A stretch of DNA of 64,000 bases, taken from positions 372,001 to 436,000 of the forward strand of contig JARKIP010000003.1 of NCBI GenBank assembly GCA_029990175.1, written 5' to 3'. The notes beneath the pieces were generated by a model that saw only the letters and a program-made list of their open reading frames with translations, had not been told where the DNA came from and ran no database searches. The position numbers and the translations under genes are program-made. The DNA comes from Petunia secreta (lineage: Eukaryota > Streptophyta > Magnoliopsida > Solanales > Solanaceae). Below, piece after piece: positions 33,440 through 44,613 of this stretch; position 1 is the stretch's first letter, and the number at the start of each line of letters is the position of its first letter.

Positions 33440-33798
33440 AGCCTAAACTCCATGTAAGCTGCAAAAGCAATAAGCATCCTAATGGCCTCCATTCTAGCAA
33501 CAGGTGCAAAGGTTTCATCATAATCGATTCCTTCTTCTTGACTATAACCTTGAACCATCAGTCTTGGGTTGTTCCTTGTCACTATGCCATGTTCATCCAG
33601 TTTTTTTCTAAATACCCATTTAGTACCAATGATGGATCTGTCCATTGGTCGAGGGACCAGGTGCCATACCCTACTACGTTCAAACTGATGAAGTTCCTCT
33701 TGCATAACAATCACCCAGTCTGGATCCTCAAGTGTTTCACGTACATTCTTTGGTTCTATTGAGGACAGAAATGCAAAGAATGCACAGAAATTCTTCAA
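33440..33798 (-). pseudogene. Sirevirus RT, N-terminal part
   Basis: Copia RT start: 'DWVIVMQEELHQFERS', 'WHLVPRP', 'IIGTKWVFRKKLDEHG', 'RLMVQGYSQEEGIDYDET', 'FAPVARMEAIRMLIAFAA'. It stops exactly at the chromovirus LTR, and the continuing RT block is found across the insert at 25811. Frame and residues fit on both sides, so the insertion cut an otherwise ordinary RT. About 50 codons upstream (33799-33960) belong to the linker after integrase, with stops. Confidence 0.9.
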
Positions 33799-33960
33799 AG
33801 CTCTTCTAGTAACAATTCCAGTGTTTAGATCAGAGATGAGGTTCTCTAGTGGATGAGAACTTTGATATCTCCAAGGTTTAGGCTGAATCTTCTGAGTGTC
33901 GTTTCCAGGAGGATCTGAGCCATCTAACTCTTCTTCATCTTGCTCTTCAGTTCCCCCTGT

Positions 33961-35397
33961 CTAATTGCCTTCTAGTTCCCCCTGAGTTTGATCTTTATCA
34001 TCCTGATTACTTTTAACTCCATTCAAATTCTCAGGGTCTTTAGCAGGTTCATCTCTTGCAAGACCGATCTCCTGATCATCATCTTCTTGTCTGTTTGTAA
34101 CACTTCCAGATTCATCAAATACCACATGCACACTTTCTTCTACAGTCAAGGTCCTCTTGTTGAACACTTTATTAGCTTTTCTTTGTGAAGAATATCCTAA
34201 GAAGATGGCTTCATCACTTCTAGCATCAAACTTCCCTAGAGGTTCTTTCCCATTGTTATGCACGAAACACTTGCACCCAAAAGCTCTGAGATGTGCAATA
34301 TTAGGTTTCCTGCCTCTGATATGCTCATAGGGAGTTTTCTCTAGCAAAGGACGGATAAAACATCGATTCAGCAAGTAGCAAGCGGTGTTGATTGCTTCAG
34401 CCCAAAAATTCTTTGATAAGCCGATTGACAGCAACATTATTCTAGCCATGTCTTCCAAGGACCTGTTCTTCCTTTCAACTACACCGTTCTGTTGAGGGGT
34501 CCTTGGTGCTGAGAAGTTGTGATCCACACCATGTTTGTTATAGTATTCAGCAAACTTAGCATTCTCAAATTCTGTACCATGGTCGGACCTTATACTCACT
34601 AGTTGAAGCCCCAGTTTCTTCTGATTGACTCTGACCCAGTCCTCGAACATATCATATGCTTCATATTTGGATCTGAGGAACAAGGTCCATGTGTATCTGG
34701 AGTAGTCATCAACTATTATCATTACGAATCTCTTACCTCCTCTGCTCCTAACACTCATTGGTCCATACAAATCCATGTGAACCAGCTCAAGTAGTTTAGA
34801 AGTGCTAACCACTTTCTTTGACTTGAATGAAGATCTTACATGTTTCCCCCTCACACAAGCATCACAAATCTTGATGTCATTGAACCTCTTGCTTGGCATT
34901 CCACGAACCAGGTCCTTTGACACCAACTTATTCAATTGAGTCAAGCTTGCATGTCCTAGTCTCTTGTGCCACAACTGACTATCCTTCTCCAGCACATTCA
35001 AACAAGTCAAATTATTTTCAGAAAGAGACCCTAATGTCGCCTTGTACACATTATTAGCTCGTTTCCCTTCCATTATTACTTCACCAGTATGCAGGTTCTT
35101 TATAGTGCAACCTACAGATGTGAAACTCACTGAGTTTCTTCTATCACATAGTTGAGAGATACTTAGAAGATTGTGCATCAATCCATCCACACAGAGTACA
35201 TTTTCAATAGCATGATTGAGGGATCTCTCAACTTTTTCAATGTCAACAATTTCACTGCTCTTGCCTCCTCCAAAAGCCACACTACCCCCTTGAAACGCTG
35301 CGAGTGAGAGAAAGTTTCTTCTATCTCCTGTCATGTGCCTGGAACACCCACTATCAAGAATCCAGCTTGGGTTGTTCCATCTCACTCCAGCCAGCAA
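33961..35397 (-). pseudogene. Sirevirus protease and integrase
   Basis: An open frame of 478 residues. The protease active site 'WILDSGCSRHMTGDRRNF' sits near residue 12 of the frame, so the ORF begins inside Pol. The integrase zinc finger ('LWHKRLGHASLTQLNKL' then 'CDACVRGKH') is followed by the catalytic core 'MDLYGPM', 'VDDYSRYTWTLFLRSK', 'RSDHGTEFENAKFAEY', 'PQQNGVVERKNRSLEDMA'. All D,D-35-E residues are present. The C-terminal 'LRAFGCKCFVHNN' and 'AIFLGYSSQRKA' are typical of copia. The frame ends in an acidic tail at TAG 33961. In the element these enzymes process the polyprotein and insert cDNA. Confidence 0.9.
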
Positions 35398-35610
35398 AAG
35401 AAAATCAAGGGTTAGTAACAGGAACCCAGACTAGCTTGGGTCCCTTTTTGTTATCGAATGGATGAATCAAATCTTTTCTAGCCCAATAAGGTAAAACTGA
35501 TTTTTTATTCTTTTTCACTGCATCTTTTGCAACACTGCATTCATTCTTAATATGTTCAGTCTTACCACACAAGAAGCAGAGTTTGTTGCAAGGAAGTCCT
35601 TCATATTTAC

Positions 35611-35888
35611 TACTACCTCCGTCCCAATTTATGTGGCGGTTTTTGACTTGGCACGGAGTTTAAGAAATAGAAGTTGACTTTGTAAATGTTCAAATTTACC
35701 CTTGAAAAAGTAAGAGAGAGAAGATTGTAGTAATCAAAAAGTTGTTTGTAGCTTTTAAAGTAAGTAAGACCCAATAGGGGTAAAATAGAGATAGTACATT
35801 AAATAGTTGACAAATAAGGAAATGTGACATTCTTTTTGGGACAGACCAAAAAGGAAAGTGTGACACATAAATTGGGACAAAGGGAGTA
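35611..35888. mobile_element. Stowaway-type MITE inside Sirevirus gag
   Basis: 278 bp, TACTACCTCCGTCCCAATTTATG at the left and CATAAATTGGGACAAAGGGAGTA at the right: near-perfect inverted repeats ending in TA. Inserted after the Sirevirus, since it interrupts its gag near the second zinc knuckle. Confidence 0.92.
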
Positions 35889-36542
35889 TTAGGATTCCAA
35901 GCAGGCAAAGGTTTCCTATGTCCTAATCCAGGTTTACCTCTATTATGATTCTCATGCTACCAGTTCAAAGCTCAGAAGACTTGTTCCATTTAGTGAGTCA
36001 GGTGAGCTCAGAGTTAGATTTTTCAACCTTTTCCTGAAGAACCCAATTCTTCTCAGTTTCCTGATGCAGAGCCTGGTTTTCTTTTCAAGCTCAGCTTTAA
36101 GGTTGTTATTTGAGCCTCACTAACTCCTTGCTTACCAGGCACTTCTTTTAATTTTTGATTCTCAAGTTCGAGTGCAAAACCTAGCTTCTTCCCACAAAAC
36201 ACATGTTCCTTTAATTGAAGAGTTTCCAATTCGAGGGCTGAGACTTTCTGATTTAGTTCCAAAACATGAGCTTCACTTGCAATTAATTCCTTTTTAAGAT
36301 CAGATTTAGCTTTTTTCCAAGTTTATATTTTTCATTGAAAACTCAGACGCAACTGACATCAATTGGTCCTTCCCAGACCTCAAAGTTTCAATCTCTTCAA
36401 TTAAAGTCAGGGCAAGAAAATTCAATTCCATGGGAGAACAATTTTGAAGTCAAGGTTTTAGTTCATCGAGACTTACCTTAGGTGAATCATCAATTGAAGA
36501 TTCATTATCAGCCATTAGTGCCAAAGGAGAATCATCTTCTGG

Positions 36543-36617
36543 TTCTTCTTCTTCTTCTTCTTCTTCTTCTTCTTCTTCTTCTTCTTCTTCTTCTTCTTCT
36601 TCTTCTTCTTCTTCTTC
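36543..36617 (-). repeat. (TTC)n repeat coding for poly-glutamate
   Basis: About 25 uninterrupted TTC units, read as GAA (Glu) in the Sirevirus gag frame. Acidic runs after the first zinc knuckle occur in this lineage, but this one is long and pure, so it looks like a recent microsatellite expansion. Confidence 0.9.
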
Positions 36618-37705
36618 CTCACTTTCGCTTTTAGAAGGTCCCCATGTTGCATAGGACACCTCTTTTTTTTTTCTCCCTAATGCTCTGAAGTTGGGAGGAC
36701 GTTTCTTCTTCTTGGGTTCATTCTCCTTTGAAGCCCCAGACCTTTTCCACTCAATATCCCACAATGGGCAGTCCTTTATAGCATGATCCTTCTTGTTACA
36801 CTTAAAACACCCTGAGTAGTTAGGATTTTCAATTATGTTGTCCTTGGCAGGAGTGGATTTGGTTCTTCTTCTTTCGAAGCCTAAGGTTTTTCGTACTGCA
36901 TTGACCAAGGCCATTTCATGCTCAGATACTTCATACTTAGAACCTCCAGTTGCTTCTAGAGTTAGGTTCTTATCCTTCTTAGTTTCCACCTTCATCCTTG
37001 ATTATTTCATAAGCTTATGTGTTTTCAGACTACGAACGAGTTCATCTAGCTCAATCTTGTCCAGTTCCTTGGACTCAATGATAGCTGTAACCTTTGATTC
37101 CCATGAATCAGGTAGAATCCTAATCACTTTTTCGACCAAATCTTCATTAGTTAGAACTATACCTAGTGACTTCATCTCATTTGTTATGATTGTGAACCTG
37201 GTCATCATATCCTGGATGGACTAAGATTCACCCATACCAAACAACTCGAACTTTCTCTTCAACATCTGGATCCTTAACTTCTTTACACGTAAAGTTCCTT
37301 CATGAGCAATTTGTAGTGCATCCCAAATTTCTTGGGCAGCCTTGTATGAAGAAACTCTGTTGTATTCATCAGGACCAAGTCCACATATGATGAGCCTCTT
37401 AGCTTTTGCATTCTTCTCCACCATCTTGAAATCAGCATCAGTATACTCAGATATCTCTTTGGGAACAGTTTGCTGATTGGCTGGCTGTCCAACAGTTTTT
37501 CTTGGAATAAGAGGTCCATCCTTAGTAATGATCCATATTGAAAGTCTTCGGCTTGAATAAAGTCTTCCATTCTGCCTTTCCACCATCCATAGAATTGGCC
37601 ATTGAATTGAGGAGGCCTGTTGACGGATTGTCCTACGGTGATTATCGGTGGTGCACTCATTGTTCAGATCCTTCTCAAGATGTTAATCTTTCTTCGAGAG
37701 AACTT

Positions 37706-37717
37706 GCTCTGATACCA
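37706..37717 (-). other. Primer-binding site of the Sirevirus, initiator tRNA-Met
   Basis: Minus strand TGGTATCAGAGC, two bases from the CAACA end of the 5' LTR. Confidence 0.9.
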
Positions 37718-37719
37718 CT

Positions 37720-38313
37720 TGTTGCACTTGGTGCACCTTCGCAAGACACTAGAGAGGGGGAGGGTGAATAGTGTCCTTACCCGATTTTCGAACCTAAAAC
37801 TTGCTTTTAACTTTCTGCACCTAACTCACAAAGAACTAGGTTCCTTGCAAGTTTCACCTTTCTTTGAAATTAAATAAATTGCGGAAACGTAAAGAACAAC
37901 GAGATTTTTACGTGGAAAAATCCTTGCTTAAGGGATAAAAAACCACGACCCAAACTCTTGGGATTTCAACTCTGCCACTAAAGGAAAAACCCGAGCAAGT
38001 TTTAGACTACAACGTAATGTAATCAAGGAACTAGAACCTCCTAGCACCTAGAACCTTCACAGACACACGTTAGCTGGTAAGGTTACCTCTACTTAACCTT
38101 AAAAAGTAATCTCCACTATATGCTTCTAAACAAGCAAATAGATTACAACTCAATAGCCTATAACAAAGAACCTAAACAACAGAATTATCTATGAAACTGC
38201 TCCTTCGTCAGGTTCTGCTGCTCAGCCTTTGTTCTTGCACACAAAGCTTCTCACGATCCGATTGTACTTGATATGCTCTGTTGAGATGTCTTTTGTGCGT
38301 ATGGATTTTGGTC

Positions 38314-38387
<74 letters not shown>

Positions 38388-38725
38388 AACTAGACTTAGC
38401 GGATCCAACTAAGTTTAGGAATCCTTTTCCTCTTTGAAATCAGTTTAAACAAGGTTACCCATATTTCCTTATTTAAAACCTAAGTTAATTTGCCTTATGT
38501 TCCAATCCATTGTCGTTTAGGAACCGCGTCCTTCTCAGCACCGCCTATTGTTTCTTCTACTTCAGGTAGGATTGGAACTTTGACTCCAACCGTTCTCTTC
38601 TTTCCTTTTTCAGCTCTGACTTGAACAACTCGTTGAATAGCTGGCCTTCTTCATTCAACTGTGAACCTTTTCATGGTCCACTTAGCACCAAGTCCTTTGT
38701 CATCTTCAAAACTCATCCTTCAACA
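37720..38725 (-). mobile_element. Sirevirus 5' LTR with expanded AT repeat
   Basis: 1006 bp with TGTTG...CAACA ends, aligned with 23316-24299. It contains an (AT)n array (38318-38384) where the partner LTR has only a short TATATATATA near 23950. Confidence 0.9.
38318..38384. repeat. (AT)n microsatellite
   Basis: About 33 AT units inside one Sirevirus LTR. The equivalent place in the other LTR (about 23940-23960) is short. An open frame of alternating Ile-Tyr over it is not a gene. Confidence 0.95.
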
Positions 38726-39079
38726 CTTTAGAACTCTTTAGTCTCTACGGAAAAGAGTGACTCTTTTTATATTTAGTAAATTAACAATTCAAACATCATC
38801 ATGATAAGTTTAAAACCACAAAATTCAAATGGTATGTTAGTACGATAGACACATCTTTAATTTAGAGTAACAAGATTAAAAAGTCTCCCTATGTTTCTTA
38901 AACTTCATGTTCAGTCAAACTAAGACACTTAAATTGGGATGAAGGGAGTACTATTATAGTTATCTCCATTACTTTTTTTAATTTTTTTTTTGTGGTGTCA
39001 ATTATGTCATAATATTTATATGATAATATCTTTTTTTAATTAAAAATAAAATATTAAGTTTAAGCTAAATTATATTTTA
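38726..39079. other. Flank with a MITE end remnant
   Basis: AT-rich flank. CACTTAAATTGGGATGAAGGGAGTA at 38926-38950 is the right terminus of a Stowaway-type MITE with no matching left end in view. It may have been cut by the Sirevirus insertion. Confidence 0.5.
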
Positions 39080-40208
39080 GGCAGAACACATCGACAACCC
39101 GTTAAAGTTGTCCACTCTATCTATTGGAAACTCTAAATTCGTTTTATTTGAACACTCGATGTAACATAAAACGTGTATTGCACTATTTTTTAGAGCGTGA
39201 GAGAATAATTTTTCATTTTTAATTTTTTTCCTTTCTTTTCTCTCCCACCATGTCCAGGTCATCACCTTCCTCTCTATCTCTCCCACCATGTCCAGGTCAT
39301 CACCTTCCTCTCTTTCTCCCTCCACCAGTCCACCACCAGCCACCTTACTCCACCGCCTATAATCAAATTCAAATCAGATCTGATTTTAGCAAGAAATTAC
39401 ACAAAGATGGAAATCTTTCCCAATATCTTTGTACTTGCCCCAACAATCACTTTACACCACCGCTATGTCAATACTCCAGTTTCTATACTTGCCCCAACTT
39501 CTTTTAGAGGGTTCATAACTCTAATTTGAAGTCTAAGTGAAGAACTACAGGTCCACAACTCTATCACATCTACCAAACCTTCAAATTAAGAAGGAATTAA
39601 TTAACCAAACTCTTCCAAACAATTCCACACTAGTTTTCTTAGGCTGGAAGTTGGGACTCTATAGCCTTAACTATCTAAAACAAAACCAATAGATAAAACT
39701 TAGCCCTACTTGCAATTTCGGCTTGATTAAAACAAAAGTGAGGCGACGCCGAGCGCTCTAAGCGGCATCATACAAAATTCACCGACAAGCCTCTCCTAAA
39801 AGCACAATTCCCCAATGTAACTGGCTTGAACTCGAGGCAGCCCATCAACGGTATTGGGTTGTACTGCCACTAGCTATTGATTTCATTTTGGATAATTTTA
39901 CATGCCGCTTTTAAAAGCTTCATAAAATTGGAGCAGACTTTTCCGGAAGGCACCAAAGGGAAAAAGAGCTATCTTTTAATATTTTTATTTTTTTTCAAAA
40001 GTTCCTTTCTGATTTGTTTAAATCAAAATCCACGTGTCCCCTTTTTTTCATCACTCTAGCATGTGAATTACACGCATTTTTGGTATTTGACTGTCTATTA
40101 GTTTTGTGTCTAAAATGACAGTTGGAGTGTTCAAATGAAACTTACTTAATATAAAACGTCTAAGCGAAAAATATGGACAACATTATGACGTTGTGGAGGT
40201 GTTCTGCC
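39080..40208. mobile_element. Mutator-like non-autonomous element with about 100-bp TIRs
   Basis: The left end GGCAGAACACATCGACAAC and the right end, reverse-complemented GGCAGAACACCTCCACAAC, continue to pair through 'GTTGTCCA', 'TTTTAT...' and 'TTTGAACACT' for roughly 100 bp. Flanks TATATTTTA (39071-39079) and TATTGTTTTA (40209-40218) look like a decayed 9-bp duplication, the Mutator hallmark. The 1.1-kb interior has no transposase. It holds a Pro/Ser-rich segment with a 38-bp tandem duplication (39239-39314) and unknown single-copy-looking sequence, possibly captured host DNA. Confidence 0.7.
39239..39314 (+). repeat. Two-copy 38-bp tandem repeat
   Basis: TCTCCCACCATGTCCAGGTC and the following ATCACCTTCCTCTCT occur at 39241 and again at 39279 with no visible change, so the duplication is recent. 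It lies inside the Mutator-like element. Confidence 0.9.
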
Positions 40209-40218
40209 TATTGTTTTA

Positions 40219-40492
40219 AAAGGCAGAACTGAGACTCGCCTCGAGGTGAGGCACTCATAAAACGCCCTTGGACTTTTATGGGGGACTATTGCCTCGTGAG
40301 ACTTATGCCTCGAGCGCCTGGGCTTACGCTCCACACGCACATAACATCTTATGCACGAGGCTCGCCCTATAGTTCTCCAAATCGGCCTTAAACTCTCCCA
40401 AAATCGCTTTAATAACCATTAAATCTTTACTAGTACTCTTCACTAATCACATATTAGAAGTCGAGAATATTGAAACTCATAATTATATTTTC
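40219..40492. repeat. CCTCGAGG-rich dispersed-repeat-like segment
   Basis: Contains AGACTCGCCTCGAGGTGAGGC, TTGCCTCGTGAGACTTATGCC and GCCTCGAGCGCC, a set of related GC-rich phrases in AT-rich surroundings, squeezed between the Mutator-like element and the Athila LTR. Probably a fragment of a dispersed repeat; family unknown. Confidence 0.35.
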
Positions 40493-40497
40493 GAATA

Positions 40498-41844
40498 TGA
40501 TCACGCCCAACTACGCCTAATAAATGGGACTAAGCGGTCGCGATAAATATAGCTTGGTGTTTAAAGCCTCGAGGTCGAATCCCACAGAGAACACTAGAAA
40601 TCTATTTGCTATACTAACTAACTTATCTAATCAATGAATTTCAAAATTTTATATTGTTAAGATGGTTTCAATGTAACAACTAATTAACAATGAAGTAAAT
40701 CGTAAAGTAGTAAGAAATAGATTAATTCAAGGGTTTAGAAGCTTAGGATTGATCTACGCAACTCCTACTCATGTATTAGAACAATGTATTAATGGATTCC
40801 ACTTGCTTATTTCTATTGAACACTCGCTCTAAATTCAGAACTATTCACTCTCTTGTAATAATTGTAATTTTCACTAACCAAATTACCAACTAATTAATGA
40901 AGAAACGTAGGATTACAAGTATGGTTCACAATCGGGGTCAATGGTCACAAGCCACCTTTTTGATAACCTAAGTAATGCCTTTGTTTTAGGTTGAAACATT
41001 AGTAAGTGTTTGATCCTAACTCATGAATCTATCTCTAGATGCAAAAGAATAAAGAGTACAATCAGTTGGAAGCTCTAACAATCAATAACATACAAATCAT
41101 AAACACTTAGATAGGAATGTTAACAAGTTTCATTCATTAAAGCAATAATTCGTCACACATAAGTATTAGAGTGGTTCAATCAACCCTATGATGGGTAACT
41201 TAGCCACTCATGTTCATAATAATCATGTCAAAGTAATTCATGAATGAATAAATTACTAGAAGAAAGAAAGAAATTAAGAAAAACTCTTGTGTTCTTAAAG
41301 TCTCCAAAACTCTAGCTTTTGTTTTCTCCTTCTTAGGTCAAAAGTTACGTTTTTTTACGTGTTTTAGGACTTTTATATCGTCCCCATAGACCCACATAAG
41401 GTGGGAATCAAAAATAAAGTCGGAATTAACACGTCGGATTTTGAATCTATGACACCGCGCAGCGCAATGCATAGTGCGCCAGGGTAGGCTAAAATCTGCT
41501 GGTTTTCGAAATTCCCATCTCTCTAGATCTCGCCCCTGATGCGTAGCTCTTTGCAATGCCCAGTGCAGCGCAACAAGCTTATTTTACTGCTTGTCCAATT
41601 TTTTTTTTATTTTTCCTCCACGCCTTCGTTTGCTCGACCCTCGGGCTTCTTCTGAGACTTCAAAACCCTTGTTTTCACTAAACTTTACTACACAACAACC
41701 TCATATCATCAACTTAATTCCTACAACATGAAACATACCAAATGAGACAAATTTAGCTCAAACTATTAACAAATATGACAAGTAGAAGCATGAGTACGAG
41801 ACGAAAATATAGGAAATATAGTAATATCTATCCTTGTATCAACA
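40498..41844 (-). mobile_element. Athila 3' LTR
   Basis: 1347 bp, plus-strand ends TGATCACGCC...TATCAACA, aligning over its length with 62362-63708. It includes GGGACTAAGCGGTCGCG and the GCGCAGCGCAATGC-type GC-rich stretch near 41455-41575. Left flank GAATA. Confidence 0.9.
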
Positions 41845-41862
41845 TCCCACACTCAAACCTTT
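41845..41862 (-). other. Athila polypurine tract
   Basis: Minus strand GGTTTGAGTGTGGGA precedes the TGTTGATACAAGG start of the 3' LTR. The GCTCGAGGACGAGCAAAGG just upstream is a common feature near this site in plant gypsy elements. Confidence 0.7.
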
Positions 41863-43900
41863 GCTCGTCCTCGAGCAACTTATACCTTGAACTCAAGATA
41901 CATCAAAACTACTCACACAATGACTTGGGTTTATATAGGCACTTAACCAGTTGCATATGCACTAATCATGCTTTATTCTCACGAAATCCATGCCAATAAT
42001 ATTTAAAAACAACCAAGTGCATCAAATCCACCTCCCAATCCCACATCAACTCCAGACTCGCCCAATAAGTCATACAAGTACTCACTCTATCCAAGAGACT
42101 AATAAAAGAGCTCAATTCTTGTAAATCATGTACCTTCACTATCAAATAAAATATTGGAGAAGCAATTCACACAAGAGAATGATCATGAACAAAAATGTCA
42201 CATATAGATGAAACACTCACTCTCAGAAAATAATTCACATGCAACAGAAGATGTACCATAAGCTTGCCCTTAGTGTAGAACTCGACTAATGTCCATCTAC
42301 TCAGCTAAGATCAATTAGGACTTCTTTTAGTTGTAATGAAGGCAATGAGACGGGTATGATATATTTAGGTAATACTCCTTCCGTTCCACTTTAGATGAAC
42401 CCATTTGACTTTGCACATAGTTTAATAAAGAGAGAAGACTTTTGAAACTTGTGGTCTAAAATAAGTTATAGATATTTGTGTGGCTACAAATCATCTAGGG
42501 ATGAGTAAAAGTGAATATTTCTTTCCAAATTTAGAAAGAGGTCATTCTTTTTAAAATAGACTAAAAAGGAAATAGGTTCATCCTTTTTGAAACGGAGGGA
42601 GTAGTGACTAACCACCGCAAACAATTTAATACACCACAATTAATTTAACTATTCTCCTCCCAACCAATCTTTCTTTTACCAGCACAGAGCCAACCTTTAC
42701 CAACCTTCTTCTTTAAGCAAATGTAGGAGCTAATGATAGGGACTACTCACTTTTTTTTTCTTTCTTCCTATTTTTTAATACCTATTTCAAGTATTGCACA
42801 ATATTTTTGCTTTCATTTTTTTAAGTAAATCCTTCCAATAGCATCATCCTAAGCACCTTTTGTCTTCCTCCAACAACTACAAGTTTCACACTTTATTAAC
42901 TAGCATTTTAGGCTCATAACATCCTAAGTAACACTCAAAGGTATTTAATACAAGAAATAGGAATCCCAATAGCTATCAAAGAAAAGGCTACATGCTCAAA
43001 AGAGTTAGCTAAGGTCAAATTTCACTGGGAACAGCTAATTCTGAAGCTTCAAACAAATTGGCTATGAAAGGAATGCCTATATCACTTCCTAACCGAGAAA
43101 ACTTCTCATTTCACTTTGCACACACACCGGACAAGTTCTAGAAATAAATTACTAAACATGGAGAAACAAAATCCTCACTTACACATGGCATATAATCTAC
43201 TCAAAACGGCTCATTTCACGCTCTTAAAAAAAGCAAATACAAGCAAACTCCCAAGCAAATCTAGAGTCAACATCACGATCATAGGCTTCAAACAATGCAC
43301 TCAATGTTTCTCAAGGCAAAGTCTATTATGATAGAATATATGTATGAAGTTCATATACCCCAAATTAAGTATCTATATAAAACTGGTCAAAGTGGAGCCA
43401 AGACTCTTTCATCTATTTACTATGCTCTAATCCTAAAAATAAATCTACCTATACCCGGTTCAAACTACCTCCTTTGGAAAAGAACTGATGCACAAGAAAA
43501 AACCAAAGAGGATTTTCTCTACAAATAAGAAGACTCCCACCCCACACTTAAAACCATACATTGCCCTCAATGCATTAAAAATAAAACTAAGGGTGATAGA
43601 GAAACTCCCATGGGGCTCTAAGCCTGAAGAACATCATTGTGAGCTTCCTTAGGGTGAGGTACTCAGACTTCCCTCAAGCAGGACATCCTCAAAAAATTGT
43701 ACGAGGTTGCAAGCACCCCATACTAGGACTTCAAACCAGTCAAAACCTGCAAAATAAAGAAACTCACCAAGTAATATCCTTCAAAAAATAATTTTTTTCT
43801 CCCCTTTTTTTTACTTGTATAAAATTACAATCACGAGTTGTCTCTCAAGAAATGCCCTAGTTATAGTCGTGGCGTGACTTTAATCACCTCAACCCATGGT
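41863..43900 (-). other. Athila internal region without pol
   Basis: Two kilobases between protease and PPT with no RT, RNase H, integrase or env-like motif on either strand. It contains a Stowaway MITE (42373-42603). Autonomous Athila elements carry several kb of pol and env-like sequence here. Confidence 0.65.
42373..42603. mobile_element. Stowaway-type MITE
   Basis: 231 bp starting TACTCCTTCCGTTCCACTTTAGATGAAC (inner part varies) and ending with the inverted TTTTTGAAACGGAGGGAGTA. TA at both edges. Sits in the Athila internal region. Confidence 0.9.
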
Positions 43901-44295
43901 TTATCCAGGCTCACACGCATCCACACATGAACAATTCGCTTCATCACAATGCCCCTTTATAAATTTTTCAATATCAACCTCTATTTCTTTATCATACAAC
44001 TTCAAGTTCATCTTTCTCTTGTCAACATCAATCACTACTCTACCAGTAGCCAAGAATGAGTAGCCTAAGATAATTGGAACATTCTTATCAATAGGGCAGT
44101 CAAGAACCACAAAATCTACTGGAAGCATAAAACTATCCACATGCACAAGCACATCCTTAACTATTCCAACAGGGTGTTTTTGCCTTCTATCTGCCAGCTG
44201 GATTTACATTGAAGTCTCTCTCATACCAGTCAGACCCAACTTGTTGTATACTTCTAGCCATATCAAATTAATACTTGCACCATAATCACATAAGC
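43901..44295 (-). pseudogene. Athila aspartic protease
   Basis: Starts near 44295 with 'CDYGASINLIWLEVYNKLGL' in place of the family's C-D-x-G-A-S-I-N active site, so the catalytic Asp is kept. A stop follows near 44206, then 'VHVDSFMLPVDFVVLDC', 'NVPIILGYSFLATGRV' (flap and ILGRPFLATGR block, with Tyr-Ser for Arg-Pro) and 'VDKRKMNLKLYDKEIEVD'. The end is at 43901 without transition into RT. The upstream part to 44904 is a Pro/Lys-rich linker ('MPPSPFPQRLAKQQKG') with frame breaks, one on a T-run at 44357. Confidence 0.8.
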
Positions 44296-44613
44296 CTTAC
44301 CAATTGTGAGATCACCAATAGAGCATGCGACTGTAAAACTACCAGGATCTTGGCTTTTTTTTTTTAGCTACAAGCCTTGTGATGAAAATGCTACACAACT
44401 TATTCAACTCGATCATCTCTACCTCATGAAAGCTTTTTAGACAGAAGATATTTTAACAATTTAGCATATCCATGTACCTCTCGCATAACCTCCATGAAAG
44501 GAATAGTAAGCTTCAATTATTTCAACAAATCAAAAAGCTTATTAAATTTCAAACCTTTTTGTTGCTTTGCCAATCTTTGAGGGAAAGGCGATGGTGGCAT
44601 TTTCACCTTGGAG

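Larger units (their letters stand above)
35400..37660 (-). pseudogene. Sirevirus gag (several frames, MITE-interrupted)
   Basis: The start ATG at 37660 ('MSAPPIITVGQSVNRPPQ') lies 46 bases from the PBS. A frame shift near 37550 leads into the UBN2-type capsid: 'KRLIICGLGPDEYNRVSS', 'IWDALQIAHEGTLRVK', then 'LGIVLTNEDLVEKVIRIL' (37208-37002). The first knuckle is 'CFKCNKKDHAIKDC' near 36815-36770, then a long Glu run (36543-36617) and 'SPLALMADNESS'. A coiled coil follows (36262-36053, 'LELETLQLKEHVFCGKK'). A second knuckle 'CFLCGKTEHIKNEC' near 35560, beyond the MITE (35611-35888), joins the protease. At least five breaks are present. Two knuckles and a coiled coil fit Sirevirus Gag. Confidence 0.8.
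23316..38725 (-). mobile_element. Sirevirus-type Ty1-copia element with nested insertions
   Basis: Minus-strand element between direct LTRs (about 23316-24299 and 37720-38725), 15.4 kb overall, of which 7.6 kb is a nested chromovirus (25817-33439) and 0.28 kb a MITE (35611-35888). Order in its own direction: 5' LTR, PBS (37706-37717), gag with UBN2-type and CCHC motifs, protease, integrase, start of RT, [insert], a few RT residues, env-like ORF, PPT (24300-24315), 3' LTR. The gag with 'LALMADNES', the long acidic run and the env-like ORF downstream of pol point to the Sirevirus (SIRE/Maximus) lineage. Most of RT and RNase H is deleted, so it cannot move on its own. Confidence 0.85.

Noticed and set aside
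38208..38408. ORF with alternating Ile-Tyr
   Set aside because: Translation of the (AT)n microsatellite.
23310..38730. Target-site duplication of the Sirevirus
   Set aside because: CTTTG on the left and CTTTA on the right are only similar, and the left LTR edge is rearranged, so no duplication is claimed.
40493..40497. GAATA as a clean Athila target duplication
   Set aside because: The right LTR end is damaged. TAATA there is only a possible partner.
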